Origin: Methylobacter marinus A45
GTDB taxonomy: Bacteria; Pseudomonadota; Gammaproteobacteria; Methylococcales; Methylomonadaceae
Direction: 5' to 3'
NCBI RefSeq assembly: GCF_000383855.1
Contig: NZ_KB912877.1
Location: forward strand, 3,392,282 to 3,456,281
Length of the DNA: 64,000 bases
Notes under the pieces: model-generated
Told to the model about the DNA's origin: nothing
The model's database searches: none
What the model saw: only the letters and a program-made list of their open reading frames with translations
In this document: positions 1-8,033 of the stretch, piece after piece
Layout of the letters: every line of letters starts with the position of its first letter
Numbering within the stretch: position 1 is the first letter of the stretch
Position numbers and translations under genes: made by a program

Positions 1-876
1 GTCTTTTACACCGGCGCCGCGCCGAATCAGCAGGCCATTCCGGCAATCGATTATCTGATGAACGATTTAAAGGCGGAGCGCTGGGTACTGGCCGGCACCG
101 ACTACGTTTACCCGCGCACGACCAACAAGATTCTTGAAGCGTATCTGGTCGCCAAGGGCGTGGACAAGAAGGATATCATGATCAACTACACGCCGTTCGG
201 GCATTCCGACTGGCAGAGCATCGTCGCCGAAATCAAGAAATTCGGCTCGGCCGGCAAGAAGACGGCCGTGGTGTCGACCATCAACGGCGACGCCAACATT
301 CCGTTCTACAAGGAACTGGGCAATCAGGGCATTTCCTCGGAACAGATTCCGGTAGTGGCGTTTTCGGTGGGCGAAGAGGAACTGTCGGGCATGGACACCA
401 AGCCGCTGGTGGGCCATCTGGCCGCCTGGAACTATTTCATGAGCATCGATACCACTAAAAACGCCGATTTCATCTCCAAATGGCATGACTTTATCAAGAA
501 TCCGAAACGCGTGACCAATGATCCCATGGAAGCGCACTACATCGGCTTCAACATGTGGGTCAAGGCCGTGGAAAAAGCCGGCACCACCGATCCGGATGCC
601 GTACAGAAAGCGATCATCGGCATGGAGTTTCCGAACCTGACCGGCGGCATCGCCAAAATGCTGCCCAACCATCACATCAGCAAACCGGTATTGATCGGCG
701 AAATCCAGGACGACGGCCAGCTGTTGACGGTCTGGCAGACCAACACACTGGTCGAAGGCGATGCCTGGTCCGATTTCCTGCCGGAAAGCAAACCCATTAT
801 TGCCGACTGGACGGCGCCGATCAGCTGCGGCAATTACAACACCGAAACCAAGCAATGCTCCGGGCAGAATTTTTGA
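1..876 (+). CDS. urtA: Urea ABC transporter, substrate-binding protein UrtA (5' part missing)
   Basis: C-terminal 291 residues of a type I periplasmic binding protein; the frame is open from base 1, so the gene starts outside the window. It is read as UrtA because it is followed in order by UrtB, UrtC, UrtD and UrtE and then urease. The protein would bind urea in the periplasm and deliver it to UrtBC. Visible stretches typical of the family include the ATNxx-like core around DYVYPRTTNK, the EAHYIGFNMWVKAVEKAG helix region, and a C-terminus ending in a short Cys-containing tail (CGNYNTETKQCSGQNF). The TGA stop is at 874-876. A 166-bp gap carrying a dispersed hairpin repeat separates it from urtB. 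Confidence 0.93.
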   Translation, partial: VFYTGAAPNQQAIPAIDYLMNDLKAERWVLAGTDYVYPRTTNKILEAYLVAKGVDKKDIMINYTPFGHSDWQSIVAEIKKFGSAGKKTAVVSTINGDANIPFYKELGNQGISSEQIPVVAFSVGEEELSGMDTKPLVGHLAAWNYFMSIDTTKNADFISKWHDFIKNPKRVTNDPMEAHYIGFNMWVKAVEKAGTTDPDAVQKAIIGMEFPNLTGGIAKMLPNHHISKPVLIGEIQDDGQLLTVWQTNTLVEGDAWSDFLPESKPIIADWTAPISCGNYNTETKQCSGQNF

Positions 877-934
877 TCTGAAGGCATTGGCCGGGTTGGT
901 GAATCCGGTGTTTCGAGGGGCGTCTGTATCGCAT

Positions 935-1003
935 GGATGCATTGTAGGGGCGGACCTGCGTGTCCGCCCTGTTTCGGGTGCACAACAGGCTATCGGAGAA
1001 CCG
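935..1003. repeat. Dispersed hairpin repeat, copy 1
   Basis: A 69-bp segment matches 14578-14646 at 68 of 69 positions. Its core is an inverted repeat, GGGCGGAC-ctgcgt-GTCCGCCC. It sits between urtA and urtB, so in the transcript it would form a hairpin that could modulate the ratio of binding protein to permease; that role is inference. Confidence 0.85.
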
Positions 1004-1042
1004 CTGACCAGCCGGCCGTTGATTATGATTATTGGAGAGGAC

Positions 1043-2689
1043 ATGAAAGCGAATTCTTTCAGGTGGTGCAGCGGGGCGGTCTTGGCCGTCATCCTGATGC
1101 TGCCAACGTTGGGCCTGGGTCAGGAGAACGCTTCCGAGGCGGCTTTCTCGGCCGCGTTGAGCACGCTTAAGGGCGCGTCCATGGCCGAACGCGGCCAGGC
1201 TATCGAACAACTGGCCGCGGTGCGCCAGCCGCGCGTCGTTGTCGTGCTGCAGGCGCTGCTGGAGGGTCGGCTGTTTAACCTGAAGGCCGATGACCGGCTC
1301 GTGATCGGCGAGACGGTTGAGGAAGGCTACCGGCTTATCGATGCCCAAAGCGCCGAAAGCCTGGGCACGGCGGCGCGCTCCGCGATGCAAAAGATTGCCG
1401 TCACCAACAATCTGCGCGCCTCGCTGCGGAAACTCATCGGCCGGCTGCAGCTGAATAACGATGACGCCGATGTCCGGCTGGCCGCGGTCAAGGCCATCGG
1501 TAAGGCCGTGGATGCCGACAGCCTGGCGCTGCTGCGCGATCATCTGGTGCTGGAACAGGACGCGGGCGTGCAGAAAGCCATTAAGCTGATCCTGGGGCTG
1601 GAGCAATTGAAGCGCGGCGACAAGGCCCAGCGCCTGGCCGCGATCGCCTTGTTGAAAGATCAGGCCAGCCGCGATGTCGTCAACCGCTTGAACGGGCTGG
1701 TCGAGAAAGACACCGAAGGCCGTTTCCGGGAGCCGGACGGCGAGGTGCGCCGCCAGGCCGAGGCGGCACTGGCGAGCATCAATGCCAGGCTGCAGCTGTA
1801 CGCCGCGGCCGAAACCCTGTTTTTCGGCCTGAGCCTGGGCGCGGTGCTGGTGCTGGCGGCGATCGGCCTGGCCATTACCTTCGGCGTCATGGGCGTGATC
1901 AACATGGCGCATGGCGAATTGATGATGCTCGGCGCTTACACCACGTACGTCACGCAACAGCTCATGCCGGACAGTCTGGGCTGGTCGCTGGCGATCGCGA
2001 TACCGGCCGCGTTCGTTATTTCCGGCCTGACCGGGATCGCCATCGAACGCGGCATCATCCGCTTTCTGTACGGCCGCCCCCTGGAAACGCTGCTGGCAAC
2101 CTTCGGCGTCAGCCTGTTTCTGCAACAGACGGTGCGGTCGATTTTTTCTCCGCTGAACCGCAGCGTCGCCACGCCGGACTGGATGAGCGGCGCCTGGCGG
2201 ATCAATGATTTCCTGTCGCTGACCTGGAACCGCTTCTACATTCTGGTGTTCTGCCTGCTGGTGTTCGCGTTGCTGCTGCAAATCCTCAGACGCACGCGTT
2301 TGGGGCTGGAAGTGCGGGCCGTGGCCCAGAACCGCAATATGGCCAAAGCCATGGGCATACCGACCGGCCGGGTCGATGCCCTGACTTTCGGGCTGGGCTC
2401 GGGCATTGCCGGAGTGGCCGGCGTGGCCTTGAGCCAGATCACCAATGTCGGCCCGAATCTGGGGCAGGTCTACATCGTCGATTCGTTCATGGTCGTGGTG
2501 TTCGGCGGCGTCGGCAATTTGTGGGGCACGCTGGTGGCGGGGTTTTCCCTGGGCATCGCCAACAAATTGCTTGAACCCTACGCCGGCGCCGTGTTGGCGA
2601 AAATACTGGTGCTGGTGTTCATCATTTTATTCATTCAAAAACGCCCGCGCGGCTTGTTTCCGCAACGGGGCAGGGCAGTGGAGGGCTAG
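1043..2689 (+). CDS. urtB: Urea ABC transporter permease UrtB
   Basis: 548-residue inner-membrane permease of the LivH/UrtB family, partner of UrtC. The start is the ATG at 1043, chosen because GGAGAGG lies just upstream and a signal-like hydrophobic segment follows (MKANSFRW...LMLPTLGLG); the frame is open further upstream but only through the repeat. The first ~250 residues are a soluble, helical, HEAT-like region, as found in proteobacterial UrtB proteins. The rest holds the permease membrane segments, including AIGLAITFGVMGVINMAHGE and the C-terminal VFIILFIQKRPRGLFPQRGR tail typical of the family. The stop abuts the GTG of urtC. Confidence 0.93.
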   Translation: MKANSFRWCSGAVLAVILMLPTLGLGQENASEAAFSAALSTLKGASMAERGQAIEQLAAVRQPRVVVVLQALLEGRLFNLKADDRLVIGETVEEGYRLIDAQSAESLGTAARSAMQKIAVTNNLRASLRKLIGRLQLNNDDADVRLAAVKAIGKAVDADSLALLRDHLVLEQDAGVQKAIKLILGLEQLKRGDKAQRLAAIALLKDQASRDVVNRLNGLVEKDTEGRFREPDGEVRRQAEAALASINARLQLYAAAETLFFGLSLGAVLVLAAIGLAITFGVMGVINMAHGELMMLGAYTTYVTQQLMPDSLGWSLAIAIPAAFVISGLTGIAIERGIIRFLYGRPLETLLATFGVSLFLQQTVRSIFSPLNRSVATPDWMSGAWRINDFLSLTWNRFYILVFCLLVFALLLQILRRTRLGLEVRAVAQNRNMAKAMGIPTGRVDALTFGLGSGIAGVAGVALSQITNVGPNLGQVYIVDSFMVVVFGGVGNLWGTLVAGFSLGIANKLLEPYAGAVLAKILVLVFIILFIQKRPRGLFPQRGRAVEG

Positions 2690-3784
2690 GTGATGCTGTT
2701 AAACGGATTAAAAAACGACAAGGTCATGGCCTCGGTGCTGGCGGCCCTGGCCGCGATCAGCCTGATCGTGCCGCTCTGCAATTTGCTTTTCGCGCCGGAT
2801 TCGCCGCTGTATTTTTCCGCCTATACGGTTTCGCTGATAGGCAAGTACCTGACCTTCGCCCTGCTGGGCATGTCGCTGGACCTGGTCTGGGGTTATTGCG
2901 GCATTCTGGCGCTGGGGCAGGGCGCGTTTTTTGCGCTCGGCGGCTACGTCATGGGCATGTACCTGATGCGCCAGATCGGCAGTCGCGGCGTGTACGGCGA
3001 TCCCGTGCTGCCCGATTTCATGGTGTTCCTGGACTGGAAGGAACTGCCCTGGTACTGGCACGGATTCGACCAGTTCTGGCTGGCGGCGTTAATGATTGTG
3101 CTGGTGCCGGGCTTGCTGGCTTTCGTGTTCGGCTGGCTGGCGTTCCGCTCGCGGGTGACCGGCGTGTATCTGTCGATCATCACGCAGGCTTTGACCTATG
3201 CGCTGATGCTGGCTTTTTTCCGCAATGAAATGGGCTTCGGCGGCAACAACGGCCTGACCGATTTCAAGGACATCCTGGGCTTCAATATCCAGTCCGACGC
3301 CGTGCGCGCCTGCCTGCTGATGGCTTCAGGCATCACGCTGATTCTGGCCTTGCTGATCAGCCGCCGGGTGATCAACAGCAAATTGGGCCGGGTGGTGACA
3401 GCGGTCCGCGATCAGGAAATGCGCGTGCGTTTTCTGGGGTATCGCGTCGAGAACTTCAAATTATGGGTTTTCGTGTTTGCGGCCATGCTGGCCGGCATGG
3501 CCGGCGCCCTGTATGTGCCGCAGGTCGGCATTATCAATCCCAGCGAGTTTTCGCCCCTGAATTCGCTGGAAGTCGTCATCTGGGTCGCGGTCGGCGGGCG
3601 CGGCACGCTGTACGGGGCCATCGTCGGCGCGGTGCTGGTCAATTATGCCAAGACGCTGCTGACTGGATGGGCGCCGGAAATCTGGCTGTTTTTTTTGGGG
3701 GCGGCCTTTATTCTCGTTACCGTGCTATTGCCTGACGGCTTGCTCGGGTTCTGGCGGCGGCATCCGAAGGAGCAAAAGCAATGA
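2690..3784 (+). CDS. urtC: Urea ABC transporter permease UrtC
   Basis: 364-residue inner-membrane permease of the LivM/UrtC family that pairs with UrtB to form the urea channel. About ten hydrophobic segments are visible, with the family motifs YCGILALGQGAFFALGGYV near residue 70 and EVVIWVAVGGRGTLYGAIVGA near residue 300. The start is GTG at 2690, directly after the urtB stop, or the adjacent ATG at 2693; the sequence does not decide between them. The stop overlaps the urtD start (ATGA), showing tight translational coupling. Confidence 0.93.
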   Translation: MMLLNGLKNDKVMASVLAALAAISLIVPLCNLLFAPDSPLYFSAYTVSLIGKYLTFALLGMSLDLVWGYCGILALGQGAFFALGGYVMGMYLMRQIGSRGVYGDPVLPDFMVFLDWKELPWYWHGFDQFWLAALMIVLVPGLLAFVFGWLAFRSRVTGVYLSIITQALTYALMLAFFRNEMGFGGNNGLTDFKDILGFNIQSDAVRACLLMASGITLILALLISRRVINSKLGRVVTAVRDQEMRVRFLGYRVENFKLWVFVFAAMLAGMAGALYVPQVGIINPSEFSPLNSLEVVIWVAVGGRGTLYGAIVGAVLVNYAKTLLTGWAPEIWLFFLGAAFILVTVLLPDGLLGFWRRHPKEQKQ

Positions 3785-4560
3785 GCGTACCCGCCTTGAA
3801 AGCAGGCCAGGTCGATACCCGGCACGGCACGATACTTTATCTGGAAGATGTCAGCGTCAGTTTCGACGGCTTCAAAGCCCTCAATAACCTGTCGCTGTAT
3901 ATCGGCGCGGGAGAACTGCGCTGCCTGATCGGCCCGAACGGCGCCGGCAAGACCACGCTGATGGATGTGATTACCGGCAAGACCCGTCCCGACAGCGGTT
4001 CGGTGTTTTTCGGGCAAACCATCGATCTGCTGCAAATGGATGAGCCGGCTATTGCCCAGGCGGGCATCTGCCGCAAATTCCAAAAGCCCAGCGTCTTCGA
4101 AACGCTGAGCGTGTTCGAAAACCTGGAACTGGCCCTGGCGACCGATAAGGGCGTCTGGGCGACCCTGTTCGCCAGACTCAACGGAACGCAGCGGGAGCGC
4201 ATCGAGCAAGTGCTGGAAACGATAGGGCTGACCGGACACCGTTCGCGGCCGGCCGGCATTCTGTCGCACGGGCAGAAGCAATGGCTGGAGATCGGCATGC
4301 TGCTGATGCAGGAACCTCAGGTCATGCTGGTCGACGAACCGGTCGCGGGCATGACTCATCAGGAAGTCGAACGCACGGCGGAGCTGCTGCTGTCGCTGCG
4401 GGGCGAGCGTTCCATCATCGTGGTCGAGCATGATATGGAATTCGTGCGCTCGATCGCCCAGCGCGTGACCGTGCTGCATGAAGGGACGGTGCTGACCGAA
4501 GGCAGCATGGACGAAGTACAGAACGACCCGCGCGTCATACAGGTTTATTTGGGGGACTGA
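3781..4560 (+). CDS. urtD: Urea ABC transporter ATP-binding protein UrtD
   Basis: 259-residue ABC ATPase that powers urea import with UrtE. Walker A is GPNGAGKTT at residues 51-59, the signature LSHGQ at 161-165, Walker B VMLVDEP at 181-187 and the switch His lies in VVEHDMEF. The LSHGQKQWLEIGM form is characteristic of UrtD as opposed to LivG. The start overlaps the urtC stop and the TGA overlaps the urtE ATG (TGATG), so the five genes are translated as one operon. Confidence 0.95.
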   Translation: MSVPALKAGQVDTRHGTILYLEDVSVSFDGFKALNNLSLYIGAGELRCLIGPNGAGKTTLMDVITGKTRPDSGSVFFGQTIDLLQMDEPAIAQAGICRKFQKPSVFETLSVFENLELALATDKGVWATLFARLNGTQRERIEQVLETIGLTGHRSRPAGILSHGQKQWLEIGMLLMQEPQVMLVDEPVAGMTHQEVERTAELLLSLRGERSIIVVEHDMEFVRSIAQRVTVLHEGTVLTEGSMDEVQNDPRVIQVYLGD

Positions 4561-5336
4561 TGCTGAAAATTACCGGACTGAATCAATATTACGGCGGCAG
4601 CCATACCTTGTGGGATGTCGATCTGGCCGTGCCGGCCGGCTCCTGCCTGTGCCTGATGGGACGCAACGGCGTCGGCAAGACCACCCTGCTCAAGTGCATC
4701 ATGGGGCTGATCGCGGTGCGCGAGGGCGCCATCGATTATCAGGGCGCGGCGTTAACCCTGGCCAGGCCCGAACAGCGCGCCGGGCTGGGTATCGGCTTCG
4801 TGCCGCAGGGGCGGGAAATTTTTCCGCTGCTGACCGTGGAGGAAAACCTGAAGACCGGTTTGCGCGCGGCGCGCGGGCAGGGCATCAAAAAAATCCCGGA
4901 CTCTGTCTTTGAGATTTTTCCGGTACTGAAGCAAATGCTCAAGCGGCGCGGCGGCGATCTGTCCGGCGGCCAGCAGCAACAGCTGGCCATCGGCAGGGCC
5001 CTGGTGCTGAATCCCAAATTGCTGATTCTGGACGAGCCGACCGAAGGCATACAGCCTAACATCGTCAGCGAAATCGGCGATGTGATCATCCGCCTGAACC
5101 GGGCCAGAAACATACCGACGCCGCTGCTGAAAGAGGGCGAAAGGGATGCCGTGCGCGAAGGCATCATCAAAATCAAAAACGAACTGGGCGTGACCGTCCT
5201 GCTGGTGGAGCAAAAACTGCCTTTTGCGCGCAAAGTGGCGGATCGGTTCTATATAATGGACCGCGGTCGAGGCGTCGCCGCCGGCGCCATGGACCAGTTG
5301 AGCGAAGATATGGTGAAACGCTATTTGACGGTTTGA
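4560..5336 (+). CDS. urtE: Urea ABC transporter ATP-binding protein UrtE, with an internal insert
   Basis: 258-residue second ATPase of the urea importer. Walker A GRNGVGKTT is at 34-42, LSGGQ at 134-138 and LLILDEPTEG at 154-163. Its C-terminus (QKLPFARKVADRFYIMDRG ... VKRYLTV) is typical UrtE. The family usually has about 230 residues. The excess is a segment of about 26 residues after IIRLN (near 181-206, containing NIPTPLLKEGERDAVREG), lying between Walker B and the switch His in LLVEQ. It begins and ends with similar IIxxxN stretches 78 bp apart. The reading frame stays open and the motifs are intact, so activity is plausible but unproven. Confidence 0.93.
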   Translation: MLKITGLNQYYGGSHTLWDVDLAVPAGSCLCLMGRNGVGKTTLLKCIMGLIAVREGAIDYQGAALTLARPEQRAGLGIGFVPQGREIFPLLTVEENLKTGLRAARGQGIKKIPDSVFEIFPVLKQMLKRRGGDLSGGQQQQLAIGRALVLNPKLLILDEPTEGIQPNIVSEIGDVIIRLNRARNIPTPLLKEGERDAVREGIIKIKNELGVTVLLVEQKLPFARKVADRFYIMDRGRGVAAGAMDQLSEDMVKRYLTV

Positions 5337-5360
5337 CGGGTAATGTATAAAACATCATGT

Positions 5361-5381
5361 AAGGTACGCAGTGCGTACCTT
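5361..5381. repeat. Perfect palindrome after urtE
   Basis: AAGGTACGCA-g-TGCGTACCTT: ten-base arms around one base, ending in TTTT. It could act as a weak terminator of the urt operon, but the same palindrome core recurs at 5415-5429 where the mobile element has landed, so it is better read as a REP-type repeat. Confidence 0.75.
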
Positions 5382-5429
5382 TTGGGATGTTGATAAATTC
5401 TGACATTTTAAAAGGTACGCGATGCGTAC

Positions 5430-5547
5430 GAGACTGTGAAAGTATTCGTTTTTTGAAATTTTAACCACAATATATTGTGCATTTGATATTTGTATATAAC
5501 AGCATATAGACATTGAAGAGAAAAATGCTGAATACTTTCACAGTCTG
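5430..5547. mobile_element. MITE-like element with 17-bp inverted ends, 4-bp target duplication
   Basis: AGACTGTGAAAGTATTC (5431-5447) is exactly inverted at 5530-5546. GTAC flanks both sides (5426-5429 and 5548-5551). Taking out the 118-bp element plus one GTAC restores a palindrome, GGTACGCgatGCGTACC, so the element split a pre-existing repeat. It is too short to code for a transposase. The ends match those of the larger element at 20025-20281; the GAGACTGT terminus is reminiscent of IS5-type ends, which is inference. Confidence 0.8.
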
Positions 5548-5568
5548 GTACCCTACAGGAACCGAGCG

Positions 5569-5671
5569 GGACGGGGCATGTTGCCCCGTCCGAAATGTTT
5601 CAGGCTGGTAGGGTAGCCACTTGACCCAGGCATCATGAAAACGTTAGGGGCGGGGTTACAAACCCCGCCCC
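5569..5671. repeat. Two GC-rich hairpin repeats before hupE
   Basis: First hairpin 5569-5591: GGACGGGGCA-tgt-TGCCCCGTCC. Second hairpin 5647-5671: GGGGCGGGGTT-aca-AACCCCGCCCC, perfect 11-base arms. Neither is followed by a T-run, so they look like repeats, not terminators. Confidence 0.75.
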
Positions 5672-5716
5672 GCTTGAGTACCCTACGGGAATTTAAAATA
5701 ACACTGGGGAATCTTT

Positions 5717-6292
5717 ATGAAAGCGAACAAATTGCTAATTTTTATCGGTTTGATGTTGTCCTTGCCGGCGCAGGCGCATACCGGCGCCGGAGCGGTGCAT
5801 GGCTTTATCGACGGCTTGCTGCATCCGTTACTGGGTGTCGATCATTTGCTGGTCATGCTGGGTATCGGGCTATGGGCGGCGATGCGCGGCGGCAGGGCAT
5901 TGTGGCTGCTGCCAATGAGTTTTTTGTTAACGATGGCGGCGGGCGCGGGCGTCTCTCTGCTCGGTATCGCCATCACCGCGGCGGAAAGCTGGGTGGCGTT
6001 TTCGGTGCTGGCTTGCGGATGGCTGGTCTGGAGTAACTGCCGCATGTCCTCCGGTCTGGCGGTCGTCCTGGCTGCCGTGTTCGCGTTCGGTCACGGTTAT
6101 GTCCATGCCGCCGAGCTGCAAGCGGGAGCCGATGCCGTCTCGTACGCGGCGGGTTTTTTGCTGACCACGGCGTTGCTGCATGGCTTGGGTATCGCGGCAG
6201 GCTTATCGGGGTCGGCCAGGCTGAAAACTATCGGCACCGGCTTTGGCCTGCTGTGCGCCGTCGTCGGCACGACCTTGCTGGCCGGAGCCTGA
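5717..6292 (+). CDS. HupE/UreJ family nickel transporter
   Basis: 191-residue polytopic membrane protein of the HupE/UreJ family, thought to take up nickel (or cobalt). It has an N-terminal signal-like segment ending AQAH, then about six hydrophobic helices. The family motif HPLLGVDHLL spans residues 36-45, with the conserved His and Asp-His expected to bind metal; another His-rich patch is FAFGHGYVHAAEL. Position immediately before ureD supports a role supplying Ni to urease. The ATG at 5717 follows GGGGAATC. Its TGA ends 4 bp before the likely ureD start. Confidence 0.88.
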   Translation: MKANKLLIFIGLMLSLPAQAHTGAGAVHGFIDGLLHPLLGVDHLLVMLGIGLWAAMRGGRALWLLPMSFLLTMAAGAGVSLLGIAITAAESWVAFSVLACGWLVWSNCRMSSGLAVVLAAVFAFGHGYVHAAELQAGADAVSYAAGFLLTTALLHGLGIAAGLSGSARLKTIGTGFGLLCAVVGTTLLAGA

Positions 6293-6296
6293 TCGG

Positions 6297-7151
6297 GTGC
6301 TGGCGGATCTGAAGGAGGCAGGCTGCGCCAGCGTAGCGGGCAACTCTGCTCAAGGCTGGGAAGCGAAACTGGCGCTGGGGTTCGCGCAGCGACACGGCAA
6401 AACGGTCCTGGCGCACCGCCGTCATTACGGCCCGCTGACGGTACAGCGGCCGTTTTATCCGGAAGGCGGAGTGTGCCATGTCTACATGCTGCATCCGCCG
6501 GGCGGCATCGTGGCGGGCGATCACTTGAGTCTTGAGATCGATGCCGAGGCAGGCAGCCACGCCCTGATCACCACGCCGGCGGCGGGCAAGTTTTATCGCA
6601 GCGCGGGCGGGCTGGCCAGGCAGGATGTCTCGATAACCGTGGCGGAAGGCGCGGCGCTGGAATGGCTGCCTCAGGAAACCATTATTTATGAAGGCGCCCG
6701 CCTGCGATCAACGATTCAGGTTGAACTCGCTTCAGGGGCGCGCTTTATCGGTTGGGAAATCCTGTCCCTGGGCCGGCCCGCCTGCGGTGAGCGTTTCGAC
6801 GAGGGGCTGGCGGATCTGGACTGGCAGGTTTATTGTCGGGACCGGCCTCTGCTGCTGGAACGCCTGAAGCTGGATGCCAGGGCTTTTGCAGCGCGCTGGG
6901 GCCTGCAGGGTTGTTCGTCGTGCGGAACGCTGTTCGCTTACCCTGCCGGCGCTGAAACGCTGGCCGCCGTGCAGCAGTTGATCGGCGATGCCAAAGGCCG
7001 GGGCGTGACGCGCATGGACGATCTGCTGGTCTGCCGGGCGCTTGATTGCCGAAGCGACCGGCTGCGCGCTTTCTTCGAACGGGTTTGGGCGGTTGTACGG
7101 CCGGGCTGCGTGCGGCGCGAAGCCTGCGCGCCGCGGATTTGGGCGACTTGA
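6297..7151 (+). CDS. ureD: Urease accessory protein UreD
   Basis: 284 residues from the GTG at 6297, 4 bp after hupE. UreD scaffolds apo-urease and joins UreF and UreG for nickel delivery. Family blocks visible are GWEAKLALGFAQRHGKTVLAHRR, HYGPLTVQRPFYPEG, CHVYMLHPPGGIVAGD and ALITTPAAGKFYRS; the C-terminus RREACAPRIWAT is the usual UreD end. The frame is open up to an ATG at 6243 inside hupE, but homologues begin near the GWEAKL block, so the GTG with GGAG-poor context is the simpler choice; the start remains uncertain by some 20 codons. Confidence 0.9.
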   Translation: MLADLKEAGCASVAGNSAQGWEAKLALGFAQRHGKTVLAHRRHYGPLTVQRPFYPEGGVCHVYMLHPPGGIVAGDHLSLEIDAEAGSHALITTPAAGKFYRSAGGLARQDVSITVAEGAALEWLPQETIIYEGARLRSTIQVELASGARFIGWEILSLGRPACGERFDEGLADLDWQVYCRDRPLLLERLKLDARAFAARWGLQGCSSCGTLFAYPAGAETLAAVQQLIGDAKGRGVTRMDDLLVCRALDCRSDRLRAFFERVWAVVRPGCVRREACAPRIWAT

Positions 7152-7187
7152 CTCACTACCATTACCAGAAAGTCGTTAATTAAAGCC

Positions 7188-7273
7188 CGTGGGAGCGACG
7201 TGGGAGCGACGCCTACGTCGCGACAAGCGTTTAACAATACTCGCTCTAGTCGCGACGTAGGCGTCGCTCCCAC
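7188..7273. repeat. GTGGGAGCGA palindrome repeat, copy A
   Basis: A perfect 25-bp inverted repeat: GTGGGAGCGACGCCTACG (continuing CGCGAC) at 7200-7224 is mirrored at 7249-7273, with a 24-base loop. A partial duplicate of the left arm (GTGGGAGCGAC) lies just upstream from 7190. It sits in the gap between ureD and ureA. Related copies are at 22655-22720, 27879-27903 and 39307-39399. Confidence 0.9.
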
Positions 7274-7408
7274 AACCGGCTTGGTAAAATTAACTTTATG
7301 ATCGTTAAGTTTATCCATTCATGGTTCGACAAGGCTCTCCCGAGCATAGCCAAAGTGATCACCACAAAAGGCTTAACTTAACGAGTGGCAACTTGGGAAA
7401 ATAAAACA

Positions 7409-7711
7409 ATGCAATTAACACCACGCGAAAAAGACAAACTGCTGATATTTACCGCCGCTCTGCTGGCCGAACGGCGCAAGGCCCGCGGCCTCAAGCTGAA
7501 TTATCCCGAAGCCGTGGCTTTTATCAGCGCCGCGATCATGGAAGGCGCGCGCGATGGCCGCACGGTCGCCGAATTGATGGAGTTTGGCCGCACGCTGCTC
7601 AGCCGCGACGAGGTCATGGAAGGCGTTGCCGACATGCTGCCCGATGTGCAGGTGGAAGCGACTTTTCCCGACGGCACCAAGCTGGTGACCGTGCACAACC
7701 CCATCGAGTAG
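7409..7711 (+). CDS. ureA: Urease gamma subunit UreA
   Basis: 100 residues, the standard length of the gamma subunit, from the ATG at 7409 ([20 protein letters not shown]). An in-frame GTG at 7385 would add eight residues not seen in the family, so it was not used. The product is a small subunit of the trimeric urease (UreABC)3. The motif [18 protein letters not shown] and the end [14 protein letters not shown] are diagnostic. A 257-bp gap with a large palindrome precedes it, so the structural genes may have their own promoter; none could be pinpointed. Confidence 0.96.
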   Translation: MQLTPREKDKLLIFTAALLAERRKARGLKLNYPEAVAFISAAIMEGARDGRTVAELMEFGRTLLSRDEVMEGVADMLPDVQVEATFPDGTKLVTVHNPIE

Positions 7712-7721
7712 GAGTGAAGCC

Positions 7722-8033
7722 ATGATTCCGGGAGAGATTATCGCCGCCGCCGGCGAGTTGGAACTGAACGCGGGCCGCGAGACGATCCGCGTGGTGGTCG
7801 CCAACAGCGGCGACCGGCCGATTCAGGTCGGCTCGCATTATCATTTTTTCGAGACCAATCCCGCCTTGCACTTTGACCGCGCCGCGACGCGCGGCTTCCG
7901 GCTGGATATTCCGGCCGGCACGGCGATGCGCTTTGAACCCGGCCAGCAGCGCGAAGTGCAGCTGGTGGCCTTTGCCGGCTTGCGCCGGGTTTATGGTTTT
8001 CGCCAGGCCGTGATGGGAGAGTTAGATGAGTAG
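7722..8033 (+). CDS. ureB: Urease beta subunit UreB
   Basis: 103 residues, the usual beta-subunit length. The start ATG at 7722 follows GGAGTG with good spacing. Conserved blocks are [45 protein letters not shown] and [10 protein letters not shown]. It is 10 bp downstream of ureA and overlaps ureC by 8 bp, indicating coupled translation. Confidence 0.96.
   Translation: MIPGEIIAAAGELELNAGRETIRVVVANSGDRPIQVGSHYHFFETNPALHFDRAATRGFRLDIPAGTAMRFEPGQQREVQLVAFAGLRRVYGFRQAVMGELDE

Larger units (their letters stand above)
5337..5716. other. Gene-free gap between urtE and hupE, packed with repeats
   Basis: The 380 bp hold no credible gene. They hold, in order, a perfect palindrome (5361-5381), a palindrome split by a small mobile element (5415-5554), and two GC-rich hairpins (5569-5591 and 5647-5671). 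The string GTACCCTAC occurs at 5548 and again near 5678, each followed within two bases by GGGAA or AGGAA. No sigma-54 (TGGCAC-N5-TTGC) site was seen. Confidence 0.8.

Noticed and set aside
761-1042. Upstream extension of urtB to 761
   Set aside because: It would run through the urtA end and a dispersed repeat; the ATG at 1043 has GGAGAGG and begins a signal-like segment.
937-1170. Short plus frame starting in the hairpin repeat
   Set aside because: Its start is inside a dispersed repeat and the rest overlaps urtB in another frame.
821-2281. Minus-strand open frame of 486 codons opposite urtB
   Set aside because: Composition (Gln/Arg/His runs) is that of an antisense shadow; urtB on the plus strand is certain.
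5635-6036. 133-codon plus frame overlapping hupE
   Set aside because: It is out of frame with hupE, whose membrane motifs and start are clear.
7322-7360. GGTTCGA strings here and at 39449 as tRNA T-loops
   Set aside because: No cloverleaf can be built around them; they continue as GGTTCGACAAGG-type intergenic repeats.
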